A DNA stretch of 64,000 nucleotides, from NCBI RefSeq assembly GCF_023283895.1, contig NZ_JAKILB010000006.1, positions 186,001 through 250,000 of the forward strand, in the 5' to 3' direction. Positions 56,004 through 63,753 of the stretch are shown here, piece after piece. Under the pieces are notes generated by a model. The model saw only the letters and a program-made list of their open reading frames with translations, ran no database searches and was not told the origin of the DNA. This DNA comes from Shewanella pneumatophori (GTDB lineage Bacteria; Pseudomonadota; Gammaproteobacteria; Enterobacterales; Shewanellaceae). How positions within the stretch are numbered: position 1 is the first letter of the stretch; each line of letters starts with the position of its first letter. Both the position numbers and the translations under genes were made by a program.

Positions 56004-56129
56004 GCTTACTCGCTGATAGAGGTTAACTTGTGGTTAGCTGGTATATCAATAGATAGTTAGCAAATGCACTTCGCTATGAGGGCTAGCTGTCATAATGATT
56101 CAACATAGTCAGTGCGATTAAATTTATTA

Positions 56130-56183
56130 GAAACCCTGCTGTATTTGTGGATTTTTTATAGCAAATACAGCGGGGTTTCTTTG
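56130..56183 (+). terminator. Terminator after sbcC
   Basis: GAAACCCTGCTGTATTTG pairs with CAAATACAGCGGGGTTTC over 18 bp with one G-T pair; loop of 14 bases; T follows. It lies about 130 bases after sbcC. Confidence 0.85.
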
Positions 56184-56283
56184 TTTATAGCTGTGGTAAC
56201 CATAGCCTTTCGCAACTGAGTTAACTATTTTGTGCAGCGGATCAGTTTGTAAATAGCAATTATTTTGATATAACTTGGCATCA

Positions 56284-56306
56284 AACCTCGTTTTAGCGGG
56301 GTTTTA
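56284..56306 (+). terminator. Second hairpin upstream of the M23 peptidase gene
   Basis: AAACCTCG and CGGGGTTT pair (one G-T) around TTTTAG, with T and A downstream. Possibly a second terminator or an attenuator in the leader of the next gene. Confidence 0.5.
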
Positions 56307-56369
56307 TAGTCAAAAAGATAATCAGAATAATGAAAGTTGAGGCCCAGGTTGCGCGCAAGTAAATTTTCT

Positions 56370-57635
56370 ATGTTAAATATGTCTCGAAACCGTTTGGCAG
56401 CACTGCCACCAATACATCGTAAACTGCTACTGGGGTCAGTGTTAGTGATTGGTACCGCATTGTTGCTGCCAAAGCATTCTGAATTATTACCGCAAAGGAT
56501 CCCCGTTCAGTTAGATATTGAATCTATTCTCGAAAAAAGCGCCACCATACCCAGTGCTGAAGTATTAGAGCCCGTTGCCGATTTTCAAAAGCAGATTGTT
56601 AAAGGTGACACCTTAAGCGGCTTATTTGAGCAAGGTGGTGTAGATCAACAGACAATGTACCGCGTGTTAGAAGCCGATTTAAATGTATTGGCTTTAGATA
56701 CATTAATGCCGGGCAACAACATTCAGTTTTGGCTTAATGATGCTGGCGAGTTAGAAAAACTAAGCCTGTACTTTAACGCTGCACGCCAAGTGATTTTTAG
56801 CCGATTCGATGACGGCTCATTCAATGTTGAAGAGGTCAATATTGAAGGTATTTGGCGTGATAGAGCGATATCGGGCCAAATTCATGGCTCTTTTTATGTG
56901 TCAGCACAAAAGATGGGCTTAAATGCCGGTGAAATTCAACGAGTTGAATCGCTATTAAAAGAGAAGTTAAATTTCGCCAGAGACTTACGAGCAGGTGACA
57001 AGTTTTCGGTGCTGATGAACGATCAGTTTATTGATGGCGAAGCTACAGGTAACAGCCATGTACTTGGTGTTACGATTGAACGCGGCTCAAGCAGTATAAA
57101 TGCTTATCAGCATACCGATGGTAACTTTTATGATGAGAAAGGCGAAAGCCTAGCACGAGCGTTTCAGCGTATTCCGCTGATGAAAAACTACCGCATAAGC
57201 TCACGCTTTAATCGTCACCGTCACCACCCAGTAACAGGCCGTACATCGCCGCATAATGGTACTGACTTTGCTACACCAATCGGCACTAAGATTGTCGCAC
57301 CAGGCGATGGTATCGTGTCTTTGGTTACTGATCATCGTTATGCTGGTAAATACGTAGTGATAGAGCACGGTAATAAGTATCGTACCCGTTATCTGCATTT
57401 GTCTAAATCACTGGTGCATAAAGGTCAACGAGTATCTCGTGGCCAAGTGATTGCACTTTCAGGCAATACAGGGCGTATTACCGGTCCACACCTGCATTAT
57501 GAGTTCCACATTAATGGCCGCCCAGTCGATCCGATGAAAGCTAAGATCCCAATGGCGAGTAAGCTATCGTCAAAAGAGATGACTGAATTTAGCCATATAG
57601 TGAAAATACGTAAGATGATGATGGGTATAGCCTAA
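56370..57635 (+). CDS. M23 peptidoglycan DD-endopeptidase (MepM-like)
   Basis: A protein of about 421 residues that should cut peptide cross-links of peptidoglycan in the periplasm. An N-terminal membrane segment (LLLGSVLVIGTALLLP) anchors it. Residues around 75-130 form an OapA/LysM-like domain (IVKGDTLSGLFEQGGV), and the C-terminal M23 domain shows zinc ligands in SPHNGTDFATPIGTKI, HGNKYRTRYLHL and GPHLHYEFHINGRPVDP. The start is uncertain: ATG 56370 (chosen), ATG 56379, or a TTG at 56337. A tiny frame of 10 codons (ATG 56330) lies just upstream. Monocistronic. Confidence 0.88.
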   Translation: MLNMSRNRLAALPPIHRKLLLGSVLVIGTALLLPKHSELLPQRIPVQLDIESILEKSATIPSAEVLEPVADFQKQIVKGDTLSGLFEQGGVDQQTMYRVLEADLNVLALDTLMPGNNIQFWLNDAGELEKLSLYFNAARQVIFSRFDDGSFNVEEVNIEGIWRDRAISGQIHGSFYVSAQKMGLNAGEIQRVESLLKEKLNFARDLRAGDKFSVLMNDQFIDGEATGNSHVLGVTIERGSSSINAYQHTDGNFYDEKGESLARAFQRIPLMKNYRISSRFNRHRHHPVTGRTSPHNGTDFATPIGTKIVAPGDGIVSLVTDHRYAGKYVVIEHGNKYRTRYLHLSKSLVHKGQRVSRGQVIALSGNTGRITGPHLHYEFHINGRPVDPMKAKIPMASKLSSKEMTEFSHIVKIRKMMMGIA

Positions 57636-57661
57636 GTTTTCTAAGCATCGACATGAACAAT

Positions 57662-57699
57662 AAAAGCCACCTATTAGGAGTATACAGTAGGTGGCTTTT
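57662..57699. terminator. Terminator after the M23 peptidase gene
   Basis: AAAAGCCACCTA and TAGGTGGCTTTT are perfect 12-bp complements around a 14-base loop. Confidence 0.88.
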
Positions 57700-57717
57700 G
57701 CATGTTGAGCACGCAAC

Positions 57718-57730
57718 TTATACTGATTGG
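57718..57730. repeat. Solo copy of the MITE-like end sequence
   Basis: TTATACTGATTGG equals the right terminal repeat of the element at 8759-9024. No second end lies within several hundred bases, so it is a lone end or a regulatory word. After it, three imperfect copies of TCTAGGCTATNC follow. Confidence 0.45.
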
Positions 57731-57841
57731 AGCGCTATTTATCTAGGCTATACGTCTAGGCTATTCAATTAGACTATTCACTTAGGTAAGTCCCTGACAC
57801 AAAATCGGCTATTGAGAGATTTTGAGCCGCAGATACGGAAA

Positions 57842-57866
57842 CGCCCAAAGTTATTAGCTTTGGGCG
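57842..57866. other. Hairpin after the acetyltransferase gene
   Basis: CGCCCAAAG and CTTTGGGCG form a perfect 9-bp stem with a 7-base loop, 35 bases past the stop of the minus-strand acetyltransferase; no clear T-run. Confidence 0.5.
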
Positions 57867-57901
57867 GATCTTCTAGCAATCGGGTGACGACAAACCGAGC
57901 G

Positions 57902-58333
57902 TTAAAGTGTCATGTGCAGAATTGGAAAAGGTTTTCCCATATCATCAAGTGGCGAGCGTGAAGCGACTTTGAACCCCATATGCTGGTAAAAACCAACAGC
58001 TTGTGGATTCTGTTCATTGACGTCGACTTTGCTGATGCCGAACTGCTCTATAGCGTACTGCAGTAGCAGCTTACCAATGCCTTTTCCTCTGGCTTCATTT
58101 GAGATAAACAGCATTTCAACCTTTACATCGTGGCTGCCCACAAAGCCTAAAATTGAACCTGCTGCGCTTTTAACACATCTCAAGGTTACAGCAGGAAAAG
58201 CTTGCTGCATGATAATAGGTTTAAAAAACTCAATATCTTCTTCTGTTATGAAGTCATGAGTCGCTCGGACTGAATTTTCCCAAACATTAAGCATTTCAGC
58301 GTAATTTTCAGGAAGCACATTTTCTACAATCAT
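57902..58333 (-). CDS. GNAT acetyltransferase, YjaB-like
   Basis: A 143-residue acetyl-CoA-dependent transferase. The opening VWENSVRATHDFITEEDI, the acetyl-CoA loop FISNEARGKGIGKLLLQYA and the end NEQNPQAVGFYQHMGFKVASRS match the plan of E. coli YjaB. An AAAGAGAA site precedes the ATG. The acceptor is unknown even in E. coli. Single gene at the edge of the accessory region. Confidence 0.85.
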   Translation of the reverse strand: MIVENVLPENYAEMLNVWENSVRATHDFITEEDIEFFKPIIMQQAFPAVTLRCVKSAAGSILGFVGSHDVKVEMLFISNEARGKGIGKLLLQYAIEQFGISKVDVNEQNPQAVGFYQHMGFKVASRSPLDDMGKPFPILHMTL

Positions 58334-58458
58334 CGCATTCTCTTTAAAGTTGACTGAAATTTATGTGCAGCCGCGAGCGGGCATTCTAATCTTAAGGCAG
58401 TTGAATTGTCCACCAAGCAGGTAATAAACTGTTAAGGCGAGGCAGCTATTTTTATCCG

Positions 58459-58995
58459 TTATTCTTTATTGGTAACATCCAAAAAGTTAAATTCAAATTG
58501 ACCATCTGGATCTTCAACTCGGACGACTTGATTAAACTGCGCCGCTTCAAAGTGTGGGTTTTGCACTAATATACTCATTAGTTGCTGGGTAACAGTATCG
58601 CTGTGAAATGCAATAGCCAATGCTTGATGAGATTGTCTGATCAGCCGTGAGAATAAATGTTCACCATTAGCGTCTTCTTCATCATCTTCATCGTTTGCTG
58701 TGGCTTCATTCCATTTGGCATAAACTGCTCGCAGCTTCACAGTTGCTTCATCTTTATTAAAATATACGTCTTCAACAATAAACTCATCATGTGAGAGTCT
58801 AGTGTGTGGCTCAAACTTACTGCCGTCTTTATTCCAAATATTCCAGTATAAATCGCCATGCCAAAAGGCTGCAGAGATAGTCATGTGTGAGAAGGCTTCT
58901 TGCTTAACATAGAATGTTAAGCCTTCAATATTTTCTTCAATTAATCGGCTTACCTGCTTTTCATAAAGTTCACTTAACTCTTGAATATCGTGCAT
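58459..58995 (-). CDS. Conserved-looking protein of unknown function
   Basis: A 178-residue soluble protein if ATG 58995 is used; ATG 59037 would add 14 residues but has no ribosome site, whereas 58995 has AGAG eight bases upstream. The first 25 residues are an acidic helix (HDIQELSELYEKQVSRLIEE), followed by a strand-rich part and an acidic linker (NDEDDEEDANGEH), then a helix with RQSHQAL. No known fold or motif is recognised. Immediately beyond its start lies the integron cassette region, so it may be the chromosomal neighbour of that array. Confidence 0.55.
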   Translation of the reverse strand: MHDIQELSELYEKQVSRLIEENIEGLTFYVKQEAFSHMTISAAFWHGDLYWNIWNKDGSKFEPHTRLSHDEFIVEDVYFNKDEATVKLRAVYAKWNEATANDEDDEEDANGEHLFSRLIRQSHQALAIAFHSDTVTQQLMSILVQNPHFEAAQFNQVVRVEDPDGQFEFNFLDVTNKE

Positions 58996-59103
58996 ATTAC
59001 AACTCTGATTGAATGGTTTTAGTAGGGAATTGACCATAAGCTTAAATTGCCGTGCTTACCGTCAGCTAGTTATTTGGTTGCGGTTTAGTAGCTTACATTA
59101 TCG

Positions 59104-59406
59104 TTATTTGTCAGACAATTGAGTTTGCTCAACCTTTAAGTATTTGCCATCAAATGAGACATTTAACCCGTCACACCCATTCTGTTGTTAATAGAAACAA
59201 GATTCTGCTAACAGATAGCCCATTTGGCGCTAAAACGATCTGTAGCGTGCAACCGTCTATAACGTAAAGTATCTGATTGCCTTTAAGAGTGACCATTCCC
59301 TCAATCTCGGCCATATTGATTTGATCAGCAGCGCGGGACTCCGACCCAAGTTGAAAGTCTTTTAGACTGGGATGAACAATGGCAGCATATCTATGGCTAT
59401 TGCAGT
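59104..59406 (-). pseudogene. Decayed reading frame in the third cassette position
   Basis: On the minus strand, a frame open from 59406 reads protein-like (for example MAEIEGMVTLKGNQILYVID from ATG 59314) to a TGA at 59171; the text NVSFDGKYLKVEQTQLSDK continues in another frame to a TAA at 59104. This suggests one frameshifted gene. It lies just after the second attC site, where a third gene cassette would be expected. No family recognised. Confidence 0.35.
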
Positions 59407-59509
59407 GCTAGTTTTGTTCCCTAACTCGGTTTTGGAGAGAAATTAGTTAGCGTTAAAGCTCTGAAAATGACTGCTGCCATTAAGGGAACTATGGCAATCA
59501 GATATGTGG

Positions 59510-59579
59510 TAACGCCTTGCTAAGGGGCAACTTTATGGCGAAGCCACGTTTAAAATTGTCACGCTTGAGCAACTTGTTA
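59510..59579 (-). repeat. Integron attC site 2 (short type)
   Basis: On the minus strand the site runs from TAACAAGTTGCTCAAGCG to CCCCTTAGCAAGGCGTTA. The outer arms are imperfect inverted repeats (TAAC...TTGCT.AAG), as in attC R''/L'' boxes; the inner part folds as CAATTTTAAACGTGGC/GCCATAAAGTTG around a 3-base loop. The core is GTTACCA at its 3' end. It lies 10 bases after the stop of the membrane-protein gene, as expected of a cassette. Confidence 0.82.
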
Positions 59580-59588
59580 AGGCTTTAC

Positions 59589-59993
59589 TCATTGCCGGGG
59601 ACCTACTAGACCAAATTTTGCTTTTATTGCATACGAGATACCAGGTATGCCGAACACCAAAAGGAATAATAGCGAATTTATAATAGATGGCTGGCTTCGG
59701 CTGCCTGAGTCGACTGGGCCGCCAGTGACTTGAGAATATACATAACCAAGTGCAGCACAAAAAACAGCGGTACCGATAAGGCTACCAACGAACTGACGAA
59801 TACGACCTTTAAAAATGCAAGCCATAGCAATTAACAAGAAAAAGGCACCAAAGCCGATAAAACCTAAAGGGGCACTTGATTCCGGCGCCATGAGTATCAT
59901 TGCCAAGCCGAACAATCCTGAAACGAAGCCCAAGATCCATCTCGATACAGGACTTAGGCCTTCATTAAGTTTTTCTTCTGCTTCCTTGTACAT
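59589..59993 (-). CDS. Cassette-encoded four-helix membrane protein, unknown
   Basis: A 134-residue protein with four membrane helices (about residues 18-38, 43-62, 68-88 and 104-126). Start ATG has AGAGG upstream. No domain is recognised. It sits exactly between two attC sites on the same strand, so it is a mobile gene cassette. Function is unknown; small membrane proteins are frequent in integron cassettes and some act in defence or as toxins, but nothing here shows that. Confidence 0.7.
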   Translation of the reverse strand: MYKEAEEKLNEGLSPVSRWILGFVSGLFGLAMILMAPESSAPLGFIGFGAFFLLIAMACIFKGRIRQFVGSLIGTAVFCAALGYVYSQVTGGPVDSGSRSQPSIINSLLFLLVFGIPGISYAIKAKFGLVGPRQ

Positions 59994-60013
59994 AGCTCGA
60001 CCTCTATGAGCCT

Positions 60014-60133
60014 TAACGCCGCATTAAGGTGTGAGCAACGCAATACGAAAGCCTCCGCTTACCACCTTAAACACTAAACCTAACGCGTAGTAAAAATGCT
60101 ACGCGTTGTAAATCACACTTAAACAGTTTGTTA
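60014..60133 (-). repeat. Integron attC site 1 (Vibrio/Shewanella type)
   Basis: A 120-bp site on the minus strand, from TAACAAACTGTTTAAG, starting inside the stop codon of the HEPN gene, to TTAATGCGGCGTTA. The ends are imperfect inverted repeats with TCACAC/GTGTGA pairing; an inner perfect 9-bp stem AACGCGTAG/CTACGCGTT (60082-60107) and the block GTTTAAGGTGGTAAGCGG are typical of Vibrio-type attC. The core is GTTAAGG, with the cut after G at 60017. Confidence 0.9.
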
Positions 60134-61180
60134 TATTTTTGTGTCTATAAACTTAAAAGCTTCGTCTGCCACAGATAAACATAACGAGCACTCTTCCTCT
60201 GTCGGAACATATCCATTATGAACAATATTATTCCTAACTGTACGGAATTGATTAAGCTTTACTACTAACTCAGAAACTTCGTCACCAAACAACTCAGGCA
60301 AAGCCTTTTCAATTACATCGAAGATTTTTTTGTATTTCTTAATTTGGCGACCATGAGTTCGTAATAAATTAAGCATGTCAAATAATGCAACTTCTAACGC
60401 AATAAATGATTCAAGCACTGCTGCACTGTAATTCTCTTGCTCATTTGCCATTTCATAAGCTCGTATCAACGTAATACGCCAGCTTGGAAAATCACCAGAG
60501 TTAAGGTAATAAGCAACATGTCCCGTCACTTCATTGCGATTAATATTACCAAATTCGGCATCTGACAGATTGCGAGGTTGCATCGATGAAAAACGAGTTG
60601 CATCAGCAACCCAATCATTAAATAGTTCGTGAATTCGTTGATCTGTGATTTTTTCTAAATGCTGCTCAGTATATGGCTTGAATCCTGCGTATATAAAAGG
60701 CTTAAAGCCAGTCATATAAGCAGTTTCTTTGATGGATGTATCAAGAGTCGCGTATCTGTATACACGAATGAAATGGTTTAACGCACCAATTGCTTTTAAC
60801 TCGGTTTCATAACACAGCTGATTTGATTCTAACGCAATTCGAACATGGGTAACCGTGCTAGAGTTGCTAAGTTGAGTATGTCCTTTACCATCAGTATCCA
60901 TCATAAGACTTACATCAAGGAAACCATCCTGATTTTCTACGTAATTACATATTTGATTGTCAGCTGCATATCTTGGAGCATCAAACGCATATTTAAAACC
61001 CTTGGAATTTTCGGCAGGAACTCGGACTATTTTGTCATTTACTGAAAGTGTATTGACAGCGTTTAAGTGTGGGCTAACACTGATGCAAAATCTGTCTCCT
61101 TGAAAATCAAAAAAAGCTTCTCCCGGCAAAATTCGAATATTGCCTGGGTAAATAAACTGAAATAAAGCACAACCTTTCAT
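60131..61180 (-). CDS. HEPN-domain protein, probable ribonuclease, integron cassette
   Basis: A 349-residue protein. The C-terminal 120 residues (about 225-349) are helical and hold R316-NNIV-H321, the RX4H motif of catalytic HEPN nucleases, in FRTVRNNIVHNGYVPTEEEC. The N-terminal 200 residues are strand-rich and not recognised; they may sense a trigger or partner. HEPN nucleases act as toxins or abortive-infection RNases (for example ApeA). ATG 61180 has GGAGG five bases upstream; a TTG just before it is unlikely. The stop TAA is the first bases of attC1, so the gene is a cassette. AT-richer than its neighbours. Confidence 0.72.
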   Translation of the reverse strand: MKGCALFQFIYPGNIRILPGEAFFDFQGDRFCISVSPHLNAVNTLSVNDKIVRVPAENSKGFKYAFDAPRYAADNQICNYVENQDGFLDVSLMMDTDGKGHTQLSNSSTVTHVRIALESNQLCYETELKAIGALNHFIRVYRYATLDTSIKETAYMTGFKPFIYAGFKPYTEQHLEKITDQRIHELFNDWVADATRFSSMQPRNLSDAEFGNINRNEVTGHVAYYLNSGDFPSWRITLIRAYEMANEQENYSAAVLESFIALEVALFDMLNLLRTHGRQIKKYKKIFDVIEKALPELFGDEVSELVVKLNQFRTVRNNIVHNGYVPTEEECSLCLSVADEAFKFIDTKI

Positions 61181-61746
61181 CAAAACCTCCGGAAAATATA
61201 ACAGTATATTAGGCTGAATTCCGAATAAGAACGCTCTTAATAAGAACAGGTCGCCAATACTTTAATCACTCAAGACTAACAGTAAACTAGATTATTAACA
61301 ATGAGTTATAGTATAGAAAGAACTGATTCCTTGTTTCTTTATCTGAGTGAAACAAAGAAGCTCCTACATTGCATAAAGTGCAATATTCACACAGAAAGAA
61401 CAATCACTAGGCTCCGGCCTAAATGATAATTCCGAGGCAGGTTTTGAACATACATAAAGGGGGCGGAGCGAATAAGCGATAGATATGAATAGTGAACTAG
61501 CCTTATAGCCATTACTCCTAATCAGCAGAATTATGCTTGGCTAACCGAGTGCAGATACGGCTGCGGGCTTCGGTTTCAGGGATGAAACCGCAGAGCGTAT
61601 AGGGACATATTCACAGCGTCTCGCAGCAGTATCTGCACATGCGCCCGCTGCAGGCGATTAATAACTACATAGCTAGAAGTTCAAACGGGTTAACCCATGG
61701 CAATGATACACAGGAAATGTAACCAGCCTTCATTTTAAGGCGAAAG
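61181..61746. other. Intergenic region upstream of the HEPN cassette
   Basis: About 560 bases with no supported gene. It contains a GTTATA at about 61200 that could be the 5' cassette boundary, and a palindromic repeat at 61549-61638. No attI or integrase gene was found here. Confidence 0.5.
61549..61638. repeat. REP-like imperfect palindrome, about 90 bp
   Basis: GTGCAGATAC at the left and GTATCTGCAC at the right are exact complements; the arms continue as GGCTGCGGG and CTCGCAGCA. Inside lies a smaller hairpin GGTTTCAGGGATGAAACC. This type of structured intergenic repeat is common in Shewanella by my recollection; no transposase is present. Confidence 0.6.
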
Positions 61747-62175
61747 CTAAGCTTGTTTACGTTGCTGGACTTTCATCGCACATAAACAGGCTTTACCGCG
61801 CAGGGCGGGGCAGCTCTGACAAGGCTTGGTTTTGTATGGCTGGTACAGGTTGATTTGCGCTGAATGCTTAACGGTATAGATACTATTGTTAGCATGGCTT
61901 GGGTGACGACTATTAGCTTGGCTAACATTTATTCTCAAGCCATCGTTTGCGGGAATGAGTTTAGTGTAAATTGATAATTGACTAATTTTTGCTTCAATTC
62001 GCATAAGCTTCAATTGACGCTTAATCATTTTTAGGCGGTATTTACATAGTTTTGCAGCACGCTTTTTAAGTGAAATATCACTATCAGTCAATTGAGTGTA
62101 ATAGTTAATTTTATGCTGGTATTTTGCCAGTTTGCGGCTTGATTTATGCTGCTTTTTAATTAAATCATCACTCAT
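61747..62175 (-). CDS. Basic protein with C-terminal four-cysteine motif
   Basis: A 142-residue, strongly basic protein. The first 70 residues are helical and Lys-rich; the C-terminus carries C119, C122, C130 and C132 in PCQSCPALRGKACLCAMK, a pattern that could hold zinc or an iron-sulfur cluster. No family is recognised. A candidate Fur box lies about 125-145 bases upstream of its start, which suggests iron control, but the link is inferred. The ribosome site is weak. Confidence 0.5.
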   Translation of the reverse strand: MSDDLIKKQHKSSRKLAKYQHKINYYTQLTDSDISLKKRAAKLCKYRLKMIKRQLKLMRIEAKISQLSIYTKLIPANDGLRINVSQANSRHPSHANNSIYTVKHSAQINLYQPYKTKPCQSCPALRGKACLCAMKVQQRKQA

Positions 62176-62300
62176 TTCTACGACCCAAAAACTACCTTTG
62201 ATGGTGGACAGTTAACGGACTATCTAGGATTAATCCTCCGCAGATAGAACGTTCTTAATTGACGCTTAGCGCTAATGTAAAGAGTGTAATTCAATTTGAC

Positions 62301-62319
62301 TCAAATGAAAATCATTATC
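62301..62319 (-). promoter_or_regulatory. Possible Fur box
   Basis: The 19 bases TCAAATGAAAATCATTATC agree with the Fur consensus GATAATGATAATCATTATC at 15 of 19 positions. It is upstream of the minus-strand Cys-motif gene. Not proven. Confidence 0.5.
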
Positions 62320-62328
62320 GTTAAAGCG

Positions 62329-62523
62329 TTATTTGAAAAAAGCATATACCTCAGCCTTTTGCTGCTGTAGTCGGCGGGGATTAATTGGAGTAGGGGATGG
62401 ATCAATAACAAACATGGTGACCCCAACTTGGGCAAGTTGAGAAATGAGCGCTTGGTTAAAGCGCTACATCGTTAGCTGTACTTCTTGTTTTAGCTAGAGC
62501 TGTGAATGGCGAACAAACTGCTT
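62329..62523 (-). pseudogene. Remnant of a coding sequence with in-frame stops
   Basis: Reading the minus strand from 62523, the text is QFVRHSQL*LKQEVQLTM*, then RFNQALISQLAQVGV and TMFVIDPSPTPINPRR, ending FFK and TAA at 62329. Two TAG codons could each derive from CAG. The protein-like composition suggests the end of a decayed gene. The family was not recognised; it follows ygjP directly but in another frame. Confidence 0.4.
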
Positions 62524-62525
62524 AG

Positions 62526-63032
62526 TTAATTGTACGGGTTTTTACCGGCATCAATTAAGGTGAGCAGTAGCCTTAACTCAAACTCAAGCTGGTGGTAATC
62601 ACCATCCATGTGGCAGCAAAGCTGATAGAATGCTTTGTTATGATCTTTCTCTTTTAAGTGAGCTAGCTCATGCACAACCACCATGCGTAAAAGTCCTTCT
62701 GGGACTTTTTTGAGCCTAGATGAAATACGAATTTCATTCTTGGCTTTTATCTTGGCGCCTTGCTTACGCGCCACATAAGAGTGTAAGCCAAGCGCTTGGT
62801 GACTCAGCGATATCTTATCGTCAAAGATCACTTTAGACAGTGGCTGCGATTTACGTAAATACTGGTTTTTTATCTCTATGGTGTAGTCGTACAGTGCTTT
62901 GTCTGTGCGCACATCATGGATCTGTGGGTGACGCTTTAGCAAAAATTGGCCAAGTTTGTCTTGAGCAATTAAGTTTTGTACTTGATCTTGTATTTCGCTT
63001 GAGTAGCCTGCTAGGTATTTAAGTGGCTGCAT
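62526..63032 (-). CDS. ygjP: YgjP-like M48/WLM-type metallopeptidase
   Basis: A 168-residue protein of the DUF45/WLM zinc-peptidase fold. The zinc site is VVVHELAHLKEKDHNKAFYQL (HELAHLKEKDH), followed by a conserved cysteine pair in QLCCHMDGDYHQLE. The opening LKYLAGYSSEIQDQVQNLI is close to E. coli YgjP, and the length agrees. The cellular substrate is unknown. It ends at 62526 and is followed by a coding remnant; its start lies 93 bases past the DUF3010 stop on the same strand, with a terminator between. Confidence 0.92.
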   Translation of the reverse strand: MQPLKYLAGYSSEIQDQVQNLIAQDKLGQFLLKRHPQIHDVRTDKALYDYTIEIKNQYLRKSQPLSKVIFDDKISLSHQALGLHSYVARKQGAKIKAKNEIRISSRLKKVPEGLLRMVVVHELAHLKEKDHNKAFYQLCCHMDGDYHQLEFELRLLLTLIDAGKNPYN

Positions 63033-63073
63033 CTTGTGCTCAGTCTCTTAAAGTATGGTTGATAATTAGAAAT

Positions 63074-63097
63074 AAAAAGGGCGCTATTAGTGCGCCC
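63074..63097 (-). terminator. Terminator after the DUF3010 gene (minus strand)
   Basis: On the minus strand GGGCGC and GCGCCC pair around a 7-base loop, followed by TTTTTATTT. Confidence 0.8.
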
Positions 63098-63124
63098 ATT
63101 AGTCTCTACTTATTACTTATAAAC

Positions 63125-63568
63125 TTATTCTTCGTCAGTTTTGTAGATAGTCATGTTGTGGAAAGCGTAAGCTGCTTCAAATGCACTCTTTTGGAAACGC
63201 TTAAGCTCTAGACCTTCAAAATCTACTTGCGGAGGATTACGCTTTAGCTGCTCTTTAATGGCAACAGGTGACACAATTGATACTGGTACAGGTAATACTT
63301 GGATCAATGCTTCAAGTTTAAAGCTTGTTACGCTACCTGCGCCTTTACCTTTTTGTTCACGCTGGATGATAACAATCTCATCTACGCGATAGTCTTCAAT
63401 CAGCTTACCGAATGCGAAGTGAAAATCACGCATAGTTTCGGTGCTTTCAGAGTTTGAAATCGCGAACGACTTTTGACGGCAATCGGGCACGTTATACGTT
63501 TCGCCTTCATAACTTAATAAACTGATGATGGCTTCGCCACCTTTTAACTCTACGCCACAAACTCTCAT
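63125..63568 (-). CDS. DUF3010 family protein
   Basis: A 147-residue protein of the DUF3010 family, by its opening MRVCGVELKGGEAIISLLSY, the ESTETMRDFHFAFGKLIEDY helix and the end RFQKSAFEAAYAFHNM. The alternation of strands and helices with an early G-V-E pattern suggests an RNase H/RuvC-like fold; catalytic activity is not known. AAGG precedes the ATG. Monocistronic, with a terminator on the same strand. Confidence 0.88.
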   Translation of the reverse strand: MRVCGVELKGGEAIISLLSYEGETYNVPDCRQKSFAISNSESTETMRDFHFAFGKLIEDYRVDEIVIIQREQKGKGAGSVTSFKLEALIQVLPVPVSIVSPVAIKEQLKRNPPQVDFEGLELKRFQKSAFEAAYAFHNMTIYKTDEE

Positions 63569-63753
63569 GATAAACCTTAAAAAAACAATATTAGCTGTAT
63601 TGTAACGCTATTTCTCGAAACGGTCAGCGTTTTAATGCGCTTTCTAATGTATTCAAATCATTTTTTGCGATGAAGTGATTAGTCGCTATCAACTTGATTG
63701 ATTTTTTTGCAAGCAAAGCGCACTAAAGCGAGGGGATACATGGCCAATAAAGA

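Noticed and set aside
56330..56362. A 10-codon frame before the M23 gene as a leader peptide
   Set aside because: It is too short, has no clear ribosome site, and may be chance; the hairpin before it is not an attenuator of known type.
61800..63600. An integron integrase gene near the cassette cluster
   Set aside because: The genes here (Cys-motif protein, ygjP, DUF3010) show no tyrosine-recombinase motifs.
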